From Zopfochytrium polystomum (lineage: Eukaryota; Chytridiomycota; Chytridiomycetes; Chytridiales; Chytridiaceae): a stretch of 64,000 nt of DNA. The translations under genes were made by a program, and so were the position numbers. The notes under the pieces were generated by a model that worked only from the letters and a program-made list of their open reading frames with translations, had not been told where the DNA came from and ran no database searches. The DNA lies in contig JAIVFJ010000008.1 of the NCBI GenBank assembly GCA_025765615.1, positions 310,001-374,000 on the forward strand, in the 5' to 3' direction. This document shows, piece after piece, positions 44,337 to 54,525 of this stretch. Position 1 is the first letter of the stretch. Every line of letters starts with the position of its first letter.

Positions 44337-45287
44337 TAGTCTTCAAGAGGCTTGGCATTTTATGAAATAGGAAAATTCCAGCTCACTTAAAGGAGATTGG
44401 GTGGATTCAGAATGTGATGAACAAATATTCTCAGGAGCTGGGTCATCATCTGGGTTTATTTCCCACCTATCTTCTCCCGAATTCAAATTAAAGGGTCAAA
44501 GGAATATATGTTATGCTCTTTCTCTTATTTTTAAAAATCTAAAGCTTCCCTTGTTTTAGTTCTGGTAGGAGAGTTTTTGTTCTGGGTTTGGAATGTTTCT
44601 TGTTTCTAAAGCACGAGGGATTGTTACCCCCTCCATACGGTGGATGCTGCATGTGCAGGTGTTCTAGGGGCACAGGGATTGCTCCCCTCCAAATTGAGGG
44701 ATCGCGCCCATGGTGAGGTTAAGCAATTTGATCAGTGCGTTACTGGGCCTACTAGGGATGCAGGCTTACTGCTTTTGACACCGGGGGACGCCCCAGGACC
44801 CAATGCATTAGGTCATATAACAGCAGTACCAAGTACACCAGTATTGGTGGTCACATGACATGGGAGAAATCTGTGGGAAACAAAAGAAAAAAATAAAAAC
44901 AACAACCACATTTGTCAAATCCCAGACACACAGCGAAGGCACAGTCAAGCGCCAACAAAGTTCCAGGCTAAAACCGGCATGAAACCGACGCGAACTGAGG
45001 CCCAGTTTCGGGCCAAATTATGAAACTTTCTTAACAGTCTGAATCCTTAGTCCGAATCCTCTTGGTCCACTTCGGCAGAATGACTTTGCTGGGTGCAAGC
45101 AACTTTGCAGAGGAGCGTCAATGCGGTGGGTAGAGCCCATTGGGGGGTGACCGCAGCAGACAGGGTCAAAGACAGACAACAAAGGACAAATTCCACTTGA
45201 GTAGACGCACATAGACAAATGAAGAGGACATGCTAAATGTACTATTTGGCGGAAGGTCTGGACTATGCGAGGAACAGATATACTAGC

Positions 45288-45338
45288 ACACCAGTGAGTA
45301 CGCACGTACGCAGCTGGGGTTCGAATCCCCGCTGGTGT
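45288..45338 (+). other. tRNA-like element with B box, no anticodon arm
   Basis: Seven perfect terminal pairs (ACACCAG with CTGGTGT) enclose a T-arm-like hairpin GGGGTTCGAATCCCC containing the canonical pol III B box GGTTCGAATCC. Only 51 bases separate the ends, with a GTACG/CGTAC hairpin where the D and anticodon arms would be. It is best read as a tRNA pseudogene or the head of a tRNA-derived SINE. Confidence 0.4.
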
Positions 45339-45687
45339 TATGCTTTTGCTTGACGTAAGCTGAGTGCATGTGCCTTTTAGTAAGCCCCTGGGCTTAGCTT
45401 CTCTACTGTAATGACAAATTGCAAGTATTTTCTAGTTCATAATTGGACTCTTCTCTTGAAGCCTGGGCAGTATGGTGCTCACCGTGCGGCGCTGGCTGGG
45501 TCAACGACAGTCAGAGAGACTCAAGAGTGGAAGCGACTGATGCGTGCTGAACCCCACCCCTCGAAAAACAACTCTCACCTTGTTGGAGTTTGCACACATA
45601 ACCTATACCTTTTAAGATCCTCTTCAAGGGTAAAGATGAGTTAAGATGGCATTAGTGCTGGTACCAGTGTTATCTACACTTCTTCCT

Positions 45688-45995
45688 TGTTATGAATCAC
45701 CCTCTGGAAACCTCTGGAACCTTCTAGAACATTCCTTCATGGAACCTTGTGGAACCTTCTGGAACCTTCTTTGCTTTCCTGACTTGTCTTGTTGTCATTG
45801 GTATCATTGGTATCATTGTATTACTAATTGCTCTTTCTGGAACTTTCTTTGAGTCTTGACAAGGAACACTCTCAAAAGGTATAAGAGGGGAATGGGGGAC
45901 CTGTCCCATCCCTCAAGTGAATTATTGTTTCCAATACAATCATCACTCCTCTCAGTTCCTTGTCTGCCTTTTCCTGTCCTGCCCTGTTCCTGACA
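45688..45995 (+). repeat. 5' LTR
   Basis: 308 bases, beginning TGTTATGAATCACC and ending GTTCCTGACA. It contains several GGAACCTTCT repeats, a TATAAG box near 45880 and a likely transcript start near 45915. It carries about 20 more bases of the GGAACCTT repeat than the 3' copy. Confidence 0.93.
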
Positions 45996-45997
45996 TC

Positions 45998-46008
45998 ATA
46001 ATTCACTT
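45998..46008 (+). promoter_or_regulatory. Self-priming primer-binding site
   Basis: ATAATTCACTT, two bases after the 5' LTR, is the exact reverse complement of AAGTGAATTAT inside the LTR (45915-45925 and 49082-49092). That LTR segment starts 35 bases after the TATA box, where the transcript should begin. Tf1-type elements prime reverse transcription with the 5' end of their own RNA. Confidence 0.75.
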
Positions 46009-46035
46009 CACCCTCTCCTACTACTCTCTGCCATC

Positions 46036-46959
46036 ATGTCTGACCCAAACAACACCTTCCCTGATGCAACTGCCTTCCAAGCCTTGATGGACCAATTTCA
46101 AGCCCTTACAAGACAGACACACCAACTTCAAGAACAAGTCCTTCACCAGCAGCGCCAGCTTCAACAACAACTTCACCAACAAGAACATCAAGCTCTTCCC
46201 CTGCCCCAAGCCAACCAAGCAAGAGAGCCCAAGGTTCCCAGCCCTGACAAGTTCACTGGGCTGGCCAAAGACCTCAGGAACTTTATGGCCACTGTGGATA
46301 ATGTCATCCTTCTCCAACCTTCAAGATTTCCCAGTGAGCAAGTCAAGGTTCTTTTCACAAGCACCCTCCTGTCTGGTCAAGCTCAATCATGGTACAGATC
46401 TCTCCCAAGCACACCCACCACCCTGCAAGAACTCTGGGAGGGGCTGGAGGCTACCTTTGGTGACCCCTATGCATCTTGGACAGCAAGATCCAAGCTCAAG
46501 CATATCAAGCAAGGAAAGCAATCTTGTGTGGCCTACACCAACCAATTCAAGCAACTAGCCAGAGACTCTGGATACAATGATGCAGCTCTGATGGAGCTGT
46601 ACCATGATGGTCTCCATGAGTCTATCCAAGACATGCTCTCCCAGTCTCTGCACATCCCTGAGACCTTGGAAGAGTACATTCTCCTTGCCATCAAGATTGA
46701 CAACAGACTCTACTCCAAGAGGCTGAAGAAAAGACAAGTAGGAACTACATCAAGACCTACCCCAGTCCCTCAAGCTCTTACAGTTCCTGAACCCATGCAA
46801 GTGGATGCAGTTGAGACACTTCCTAAGGGTCCTCTGAGCCAAGAGGAGAAAACAAGGAGGGCCCAGCAGGGACTGTGTTTTTACTGTGGCTCCAAGGAGC
46901 ATGCTGTCAAGGACTGCCCAAGGAAGAAGCACCCAAACTCCCAGGTCCAGGCTCACTGA
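46036..46959 (+). CDS. Retrotransposon Gag polyprotein
   Basis: Intact frame of 307 residues. A Gln-rich coiled N terminus leads into a capsid-like region (KDLRNFMATVDNVILLQPSR, then FTSTLLSGQAQSWYRSL and LEATFGDPYA), typical of Ty3/gypsy capsids. One CCHC zinc knuckle, C-FY-C-GSKE-H-AVKD-C, lies at residues about 281-294. It ends in the same region where the protease frame begins, so a frameshift would be needed to make Gag-Pol. Confidence 0.9.
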   Translation: MSDPNNTFPDATAFQALMDQFQALTRQTHQLQEQVLHQQRQLQQQLHQQEHQALPLPQANQAREPKVPSPDKFTGLAKDLRNFMATVDNVILLQPSRFPSEQVKVLFTSTLLSGQAQSWYRSLPSTPTTLQELWEGLEATFGDPYASWTARSKLKHIKQGKQSCVAYTNQFKQLARDSGYNDAALMELYHDGLHESIQDMLSQSLHIPETLEEYILLAIKIDNRLYSKRLKKRQVGTTSRPTPVPQALTVPEPMQVDAVETLPKGPLSQEEKTRRAQQGLCFYCGSKEHAVKDCPRKKHPNSQVQAH

Positions 46960-46960
46960 G

Positions 46961-48787
46961 GGGCAATTCCCTGGACCCTCCTCCAAGCTGCCCCTGTTTC
47001 ATCACCACCACCAGCACCACAAACACCTCAGATTCCAAGCCCCACCAACTCACCATGGATGTCAAGGTTCAACTCTCACCCAAGTCAACCATCACAACCA
47101 AGGCCCTTATAGACTCTGGATCATCCTGCAACATCATTGATGCCACCCTTGTCAAGTCTTGTACCATTTCCACCATCAGGAAATCCACACCCCTCAAGGT
47201 CCACTTTGCCAATCATGCTCTGTTCAAGGAAATCAGCCATGAAACCAAGCTAAACCTCCACATCCAAGACTTTCCACCATCCATGGTCAACCTGGAAGTA
47301 TTGGATCTTGGCTCACTCACATTCTCTGTCATCCTGGGATTACCATGGCTGCAAGCCCAGAACCCTGACATTGATTGGGTCACTGGTCAAGTCCAACCTC
47401 CACCGATTGGAACAGTCACCCAAAACTCAAGTCAAGCCTCCAAGTCTCATGCTCTCAAGTCCCTGATTCAAGGTTCTCAGCCTAGTATCCAAGGTCAACC
47501 ACAAATGACAGCTCCAGTATCAGCCTGCAGCTCACAGATCCCAGCCAAGATTCAAGTTTCACAGCTCACAGTTCATAGTCAAGATTCCCAAGGCATGACG
47601 CGACAACAGCTGGACACCCAGGAGAGCACAAGACATATGAGTTTGTTTCCAGAGACTTCTACTGGCCAGGCATGAGGAAGTACATCAAGAACTATGTCAG
47701 CAGCTGTGAAACCTGTCAAAGAAACAAATCCAGCAGACACAAGCCCTATGGACTTCTGGAGCCCCTCCCAATTGCCATCAGCCCTTGGTCATCAATATCC
47801 ATGGACTTCATTGTGAAACTGCCCCCATCCCATGGATTTGACTCTATCCTTGTTGTCATCTGCAGAAGGACAAAGTTGGCCCATTTCATCCCCTGCACTT
47901 AGAATATAGATGCACAAGGAACAGCAGACCTGTTTTTGCAGCACATATTCAGGCTCCATGGCCTGCCTCAGTCAATCGTCAGTGACAGAGGACCGCAGTT
48001 CAGATCCCAATTTTGGAAAGCACTCACAGCAGCCCTTGGAATCACGTCTCAACTGTCAACTGCTTATCACCCTCAGACTGATGGACAAACAGAAAGAACA
48101 AACCAGACCCTGGAGCAATATTTGAGGTGCTACGTCAGCTATCAACAGGATGATTGGCCCACCCTCCTTCTGCCTGCAGAATTTGCTCTCAACAATTCTC
48201 TCCACTCAAGCACCCAGCTATCTCCTTTCTTTGCAACCTATGGCTTCAATCCAAGAGGAGATCTTTTGGGACAAGAGACCCTATCCAATGTCCAAGCTCC
48301 TGCTGTGGCTTCACACTTGCATAAGCTCAAGATCATCAGCACCTTCCTGGACTCCACCCTGAAGCCAGCCCAAGAAGATACCTCAAGCTTTGCCAACACT
48401 CACAGAATGGACCATGACCTTGCTGTGGGTCAGCAAGTTTGGCTTCTGAGGAAGAACTTGCAGACCAAAAGACCAAGTCCCAAGCGAGACAACCTCAAGT
48501 TGGGACCTTTCAAGATCTTGGAGCAAATCAATCCAGTCACCTTCAAGGTGGATCTCCCTGCGTCCATGAAGATCCACCCAGTTTTCCATGTCAGCCTTTT
48601 GGAGAAGTTTGTGGCCAATTCCATTCCAGGCATAGTTGTTCCTCCTCCTCCTCCAGTTGAGGCAGAAGGTGAAGAGGAATTTGAGGTTGAACAAATCTTG
48701 GATGCCAAGTGGTTTGGAAGGACACTCAAGTTCCTTGTCAAGTGGAAAGGTTACTCAGATGCTGACAACACCTGGGAACCTGAGTGA
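46961..48787 (+). pseudogene. Degenerate Pol: protease joined to integrase and chromodomain, no RT/RNase H
   Basis: The protease has ALIDSGSSCNII (active Asp) and VILGLPWL. At about 47590 a frame change and deletion lead to the integrase zinc finger (HDATTAGHPGEH...C-x2-C), then the core: SMDF, SDRGPQF and [10 protein letters not shown] supply D, D and E. A TAG at 47900 interrupts the core. The chromodomain [10 protein letters not shown]...FLVKWKGY...NTWEPE ends at TGA 48785, although similar sequence continues downstream. It cannot encode a reverse transcriptase and is non-functional as it stands. Confidence 0.88.
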
Positions 48788-48874
48788 AACCTCACTCACT
48801 GCCAAGACCTTCTGCTCAAGTTCAAGACCAGGTACCCCACCAAGTTGCAGAAGAGGCCTAAAAGGGGGAGATGA

Positions 48875-49162
48875 TGTTATGAATCACCCTCTGGAAACCT
48901 CTGGAACCTTCTAGAACATTCCTTCATGGAACCCTCTTTGCTTTCCTGACTTGTCTTGTTGTTATTGGTATCATTGGTATCAATGTATTACTAATAGCTC
49001 TTTCTGGAACTTTCTTTGAGTCTTGACAAGGAAGACTCTCAAAAGGTATAAAAGGGGGATGGGGGACCTGTCCCATCCCTCAAGTGAATTATTGTTTCCA
49101 ATACAATCATCACTCCTCTCAGTTCCTTGTCTGCCTTGTCCTGTCCTGCCCTGTTCCTGACA
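48875..49162 (+). repeat. 3' LTR
   Basis: 288 bases, same ends as the 5' LTR. TATAAAAGG at 49047 is a better TATA box than in the 5' copy. It is followed directly by the target duplication TTCCT. Confidence 0.93.
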
Positions 49163-49167
49163 TTCCT

Positions 49168-51328
49168 CTCTTTGACACTGTATGAGTGCTTAGCGGAAGT
49201 TTCAATCCCTGGGTAGACCACATGAGTGTGCTTCTGGGAGACTATACTCACTCCTTTGACCCTGGGATCTGGGCCCTAGAGTGAGGGAAAGCAAATAATA
49301 GGCTAAAACTAACTTTATTGGGCTGTTGTCTAGGGGGTGTTTCAACCCTACTACTTGCCTAGTCCACAAAGTATCCCTACTGATCTGTCTAACAGGGGTC
49401 TCAAACACAAAGAATGAACATTCAGAGCGACAATCCTCTGAGGGATCAGTGCCCAGGCACCGATTACTCATGTGGCTGCAGGCCGATGCGAGGGGAAACG
49501 GAAGGGCACTTCTGAGGGCGCAACACAACTGCAGAATAAAGAGAAAGAAGAGGGAAACGGGAGTTTTAATCTCAGGAACCTTATCTCAAATACAACAGGA
49601 GCGGTTAATAGCGACAGGACGGACAGGGTGCGACCTAGCGCCCCTCGTCGCAGACAGTGCTGCAGGAGCCCTCGTTGTCGCCAGCGACAGGGGGGAGAGA
49701 GAGAAGGGAGTCGACTATGTAGGGGTTGGAAGTTCGTCAGCAGGGAACTTGCACGCGGAAACACCTGTGATCGTACACGCACCCCGCCAGGCTGTGTCAG
49801 CACGATCACTCGACCAACAGGCTTTATTGCATCGCACTCATACTCACACATCTCACTCTCACAGCAATAGGACCGAGGCAGGCACTTGTAGATCAAACTC
49901 TCAGGTGTCGGGGGCTGCACAGAGCGCAGCCACCACCACCATCATCGCAGCAGGGGAGTGCCTGTGATCCTCACTCCAACACAGAGCCAGCAGTGTAACA
50001 CAGTCAGCGGTGGGGCCAGCTGCATTCCCCCCCCCCGCGAAGAGGAGCCCCGAAAATGGGGTACTGCCTGTCGGGCACCCCATCCCTAGGCAGTCAGGCA
50101 GTCTCTGGTAGTCACCAAAAAAGAAAATATGTTGAGAAAACCCTGGCGCAATGGAAACTGTTAAGACAAAAGTAGTAATAGCAGGCCCAATAATAAAGAC
50201 AGGTTAGCTGCAAATACACTTTGATAACACCTTGGAAACTAAAGAACTGGGAATAATAATAGGGGTCCTGATTCTTGTGATTTTATGACAGGTACGCTTG
50301 TTTTTGCGAATAAAATCCCTAGACTTTATCACTGGGACGTCAGTGTAGTTTCACACTTCACTCTAGCAATCTGATAAGAATAATTACAAGAGGTTGACAG
50401 GCAGCTTGACTTACTTCTTTGCACACATAACCCCACGGAAGTTCTAGCCAAATCAGCGTGATGCTACAATGATGTCATGCCTGCCTCCTGACTCCTCAAA
50501 GTCTAAGCCCTATCTCTCAGAGCTAAAAGGTTGTCACCAAAGTCTGATTCCTGAGACCACCTCCAGGAAAAAAGGGGGAGCCTCAGCAGCTCCAGAGAAG
50601 CATCATCCCAGATCCTGATCTGCCTGCTCTTGAGTAAAACAAATAAAAACTTTTACTGTTATCTGAGTCACCATAACCTCTACCGTGACCTGCGAAGCTC
50701 TACCTCAGGTCGATACCTTGTTTGTGCAGCCCCGTCTCACAAGAAAAGGTGTTCTGCACTCTAAACAAGACCAATCTGTCGGAGAGCACCAGCTCTGCAT
50801 CTACTTTGGCAACAAAGGGCGCTTCACTCTTTACAAGAAAAGTGCTCACACTCAAAACAAGCTCTCTCATTCCTCGCTGACTCAAGTCTGTTGGTGCCCT
50901 TTCAACATGCCAGGCGCAGTCACCAACACACCTGCCTGTGGGCCTTTGGCTGGAGGATTGTTTTCTCTGTCTGTCTGTCTGTCTGTTCTGTCTGTCTGTC
51001 TGTCTTCCCTTTTTTAGCATGCGCACCAACCAAATCGTTCACAGCAGATCAAACAGAATTTCCAATTTGGCTGGGTTGAGGCCTTTGGTTTGGACACTAG
51101 CAGAGCGACAGAGAAGCAAACAGAGATCAGGGAGAGAGAGGCCAGAGAGAGGGAGAGAGAGAGGGAGAGAGAGAGAGGGGCAAAACGATAAAGAAAAAGA
51201 AAAAAAAGAGAAAAAAAAGAAACAGCTTGGTAGACGCGATGAGGAGCGACGAAAAGGTGAAGCCAGATTTGCTTGCGGGCCTAGAAAAAAAAAGGATAGA
51301 GCGAAAAGGCGATCGAAGTTCGTCGCAG
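49168..51328. other. Gene-poor region with repeat debris
   Basis: About 2.2 kb between the retrotransposon and DUR3. No supported gene. It contains a run of nine C at 50028-50036, a (CTGT)n tract (50967-51005), purine-rich GAGA stretches (51130-51215) that belong to the DUR3 3' flank, and frames that close quickly. Probably old mobile-element remains. Confidence 0.5.
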
Positions 51329-53637
51329 TCAAGCCACAGTGATGAACTCGTCCTCCGAGCGCGTCTTTGGCGCGCTGGCGGCGCCAGCAGCACCAGTATC
51401 AAGAGCAGCTTTCGACGAAGATGACGTCGCCTTCTTCGACTTGCCGCTCAGGTCGGCCGAGACGCCCTGGAAAAAGTGCACGACGCCAGCCCGCGACTCC
51501 CAGATGGGCAGGAAGATGACGATGGCGGCCGCCACCAGCGACCACGCGAGCCCGAACGCGACCCACCCGGTGAAGAACGGCTTCGAAAACACGTAGTTGG
51601 ACAGGTACATTGGGATCGGCCACACCAGGATGAGCACCACCGACAGCACGATCGACGACGTGTAGGCGAATTTGGCCGCCTTGTCGAGTTTGTCCGGGTC
51701 CTCCTCCTCCGCGACCAACGCCATGTCCGTGTCCTCGGGCTCGGCGAGCTGCTGCAACCCGGTCTTTGTCACCTCCCAGTCAAAGTCGGCGGGGCTGAGC
51801 AGCGACACGACGACGGCAAACAGCGCCGACGCTCCGAGCGACACGAGGTTGCCCGCGAGCATCGGGTTGTCGTTGCCCGTCGACGCCAAGTCTAGCACGC
51901 CCGACTCGTGGTACGCCACGGCCAGCCACGCCGCGATGCCGCACGCGAACCCAAACACGCACGAGCCGATGGCGGCCGCCGCGTTCAGCTTGCGCCACGT
52001 CAGCGAGAGGAAGATGGGCGCAACGGCCGGCGACACGATGACGCCCATCAGCAGGTACAGGTATCCGAGCGACACGCCGATGCGGTCGAGCGCGATGCCG
52101 AGGCATCCCATGACGACGCCAAACACGCCAATGACGCCGTGCGAAAAGTTGACGAGCTCCTTGCCCGACGCCGTCGGCTTAAAGTACGTGCGATACACGT
52201 CGTACGTGACGATGGACGCCACCGCGATCAGCTCGGCCGACGACGCCGACGTGACCGCCATGAACACGAGGATCAGGATCGCCAGCGCGCCGCCCGAGCC
52301 CAGCAGCGCCACCGCCGCCGACGTCGCGACGAGCCCCGCGCTGACGGACGCCGCGTCCAGCCGGTCTGGGTACGTCGGGAACGCCGGGTCGCTCTCGAGT
52401 CCGACGCCGGCGAGCCCGAGCGTCGTCGCGAGGAAGAAAGGGATCGCGAACCAGCACAGCCCGCCGATGAGGTAGCCGAGGACGGTCGACGACGGCCGCG
52501 CCGCGATGGCCCGCTGCCAGTACGCCTGGTCGACAAAGACCGTGCCAAAGTTGCCGACAATGTTGATGATGCCAAAGATGAGTCCGCCTGAGCTGGCCAT
52601 CGTCAGGTACTCGCCACCCTGGTTGTTTGTCACCGGGTGCGCGACGGCCGCCCTGCTGAGGAGGTCGTACAGCTTGGAGGGGGATCCGACGAGTGGGGAC
52701 GTTGCGTACACCGTAAAGCCGAAGAGCAAGATGATGACGTAGATGAAGGCTGTGTGCACGTAGTCGGTGAGGAACGTCGCCTTGAGTCCACCGGCGACCA
52801 CGTAGAACGTGACGCCGATGGGGATGAAAAGGCAGGCTGCGTAAGTGCTCATGCCAGTCAGCGACGTCACCACCGCGGAACCTCCGAGGATCAGCATGGC
52901 AGTGACGATAAGGTTCGTTGCCAATCTACGGAGAAACGAAATAAGTGAGTCTAACGTTGTTCTCGAGTGGTCCAAAGGGTATTATCGGCCTACCCGAAAG
53001 CCATAAAGACCAAGTGCGCCGTCCCGCCAAAACGGATACGGATGATTTCCAGAAACGTGTGAGCGTTGGGGGCTTTTCGCTTGACTTCAACGGCAAGAAT
53101 CGCAAAAAGCAAGACCTGTAGGATTGTGTTGAGAAAGTCAGAAAAGACCGCTCACGGCAACGGAGGCGCCCAAAAGGGGCGGAAAAAAGGCGAAATAAAA
53201 ATACAAGAAAGTTGACACTAAACCTGGATGGTAGCCCCCGACGCGTACCAGAATGGGCCGCTCACGCCGTATTTGTAAGCGACCGTGGACGACTGCAGGA
53301 GGGTTGCGGCCCAAGTCCACGCGGAGACGACTGCCGAGGCGGTCAAGCCGGTCTTGATGCTACGCCCGGCGGTCATGAACATCTCGCTCGTTTGAACCTC
53401 ACCCTGATACCGAGCCTGTGCGAGCGAAAGGAGCGTCATGACTGCGAGTGGAAGGGGTGCGGAGTAAGAAAAGGGTGAGTGTAATTTCGACTGAATCGTG
53501 GGTAATTCATGGGACGGACAGAAAGAGCGGGGAGCAGGAGAGGGTTGACTTTTCTTCGTGGCAAACTCACAGATAGCGAAAAAGGCGCCGAAGCCGAGGA
53601 CGACGGCCCAGCCAACGCCCTGAGCGAGAATGGCCAT
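51329..53637 (-). CDS. DUR3: Urea active transporter (DUR3, sodium/solute symporter family)
   Basis: Proton- or sodium-driven urea (and polyamine) uptake at the plasma membrane. Four exons (53571-53637, 53224-53441, 52994-53115, 51329-52925) give 667 residues; fungal DUR3 has about 700. About 14-15 hydrophobic segments are visible. Landmarks are [19 protein letters not shown], then [75 protein letters not shown] and [20 protein letters not shown]. All are characteristic of DUR3 within the SSS family. The start at ATG 53637 gives [20 protein letters not shown]; upstream in-frame codons lack ATG. A perfect inverted pair of GATAA sites about 225 bases upstream suggests nitrogen catabolite control. 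The Ser/Ala-rich tail ends [11 protein letters not shown]. Confidence 0.93.
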
Positions 53638-53892
53638 TTTTTGAGATGACACTGGTGGAGGCTTCGGAGTACTGATTGCTGTTTGTGGAAGGAAGTGTTC
53701 TCAGTCACCGAAGAGGCAGCGAGAAAACGAGGGGGGCTGTGGGCTGTCGGTGAAGTTGGAGGGTGGGACTGATTATTTATACCGACGTTGAGGCTGGCTA
53801 TAGCTCACGTTATTGTTAGGAAGCCCTCGTGTGGCACTCTGACTGATTACGCTCAAACCACGTTATCGGAAAACCGATAACGCGAGATAGAC

Positions 53893-53951
<59 letters not shown>

Positions 53952-54090
53952 CAAGAGTTTCAGATAGTGTGCAGTTCTCTTGGAAGGGACGCCCTTCACG
54001 GAAGTCCAAAGAAGGAAAAGCACCCCGAAACAAGACCCCGCGCGCAGGCACCAGTCTCGGTGCTCTGTCTGTCACTTTCACACACACACA

Positions 54091-54125
<35 letters not shown>

Positions 54126-54525
54126 CGTTCTTCGCTTGTTCCCCGCACTCTGCGCACGCTGGTCGGTCCTCTCACCAATGGGGCGCTTCCATCTTTTGAT
54201 TGATGATGCGCCCCTGATGTTTCGAGATGCATTGGCTCCGTTGTTTCTCCTTATCCGAAACAACTTTTGTCTTTCGTTTTTTTCTTCTTTTTTTTTCCTT
54301 TTTTCTTTTTTCTTTCTTCTTTCTTCTGGCGAGTTCACGTTTCTCGTCTTATCAGGGATCGGCGAAGCAATTTCCCGATTTACGAGCGACCATGCGCTGC
54401 TACCGCCTCTCTCTCTCTCGCTCGCCCCTCCATACCCTCCCTGTCTGTCCGCCCATGCTGTCCCCGCCTCGCCTCGCTCGCGCCTCTCGCCTCTCGCCCG
54501 TGTCGCAGTGTGCTGTCGCGTCGCG
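53638..54525. other. DUR3 upstream region and OGG1 3' flank
   Basis: Both neighbours are on the minus strand, so this is DUR3 promoter plus OGG1 3' flank. On the minus strand a TATAAATA box lies at about 53774-53781, followed further upstream by the GATA palindrome, a (GA)n tract (53896-53949), a CT tract (54080-54125) and T-rich DNA near 54270-54310. Confidence 0.6.
53862..53881. promoter_or_regulatory. Palindromic GATA-factor site upstream of DUR3
   Basis: GTTATCGG-AAAA-CCGATAAC: eight-base perfect inverted repeat with a four-base spacer, holding one GATAA on each strand. Another GATAG follows at 53886. Fungal AreA/Nit2/Gln3 factors bind paired GATA sites before nitrogen catabolic genes, and urea transport is a standard target. 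Location before DUR3 supports this reading. Confidence 0.7.

Larger units (their letters stand above)
42593..45687. other. Repeat-rich region with decayed fragments
   Basis: About 3.1 kb upstream of the retrotransposon. It holds an A run (42735-42768), overlapping broken frames on the minus strand (42780-43550) rich in Cys and Ser that resemble no family I know, a minus-strand patch with FADD (about 44150), an LTR fragment and a tRNA-like element. Codon use and base composition differ from the genes on either side, fitting mobile-element debris. Confidence 0.5.
45688..49162 (+). mobile_element. Tf1/sushi-like chromodomain LTR retrotransposon, internally deleted
   Basis: Two LTRs (TGTTA...TGACA) flank gag, protease and integrase with a chromodomain. 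The flanking five bases TTCCT are repeated at 45683-45687 and 49163-49167, a target-site duplication that proves the borders. The element is only 3475 bases because reverse transcriptase and RNase H are missing: the protease reading runs at about 47590 straight into the integrase zinc finger. In-frame stops interrupt the integrase. A purine tract (AAAAGGGGGAGATGA) precedes the 3' LTR. The LTRs differ by about eight substitutions and a 20-base indel. Non-autonomous and not recent. Confidence 0.93.

Noticed and set aside
44640..44870. Structured-looking stretch as 5S rRNA
   Set aside because: Internal control region and stems of 5S rRNA could not be matched.
51908..52591. Plus-strand frame rich in Arg/Asp/His opposite DUR3
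   Set aside because: Mirror image of membrane-helix codons in DUR3, which has clear family motifs.
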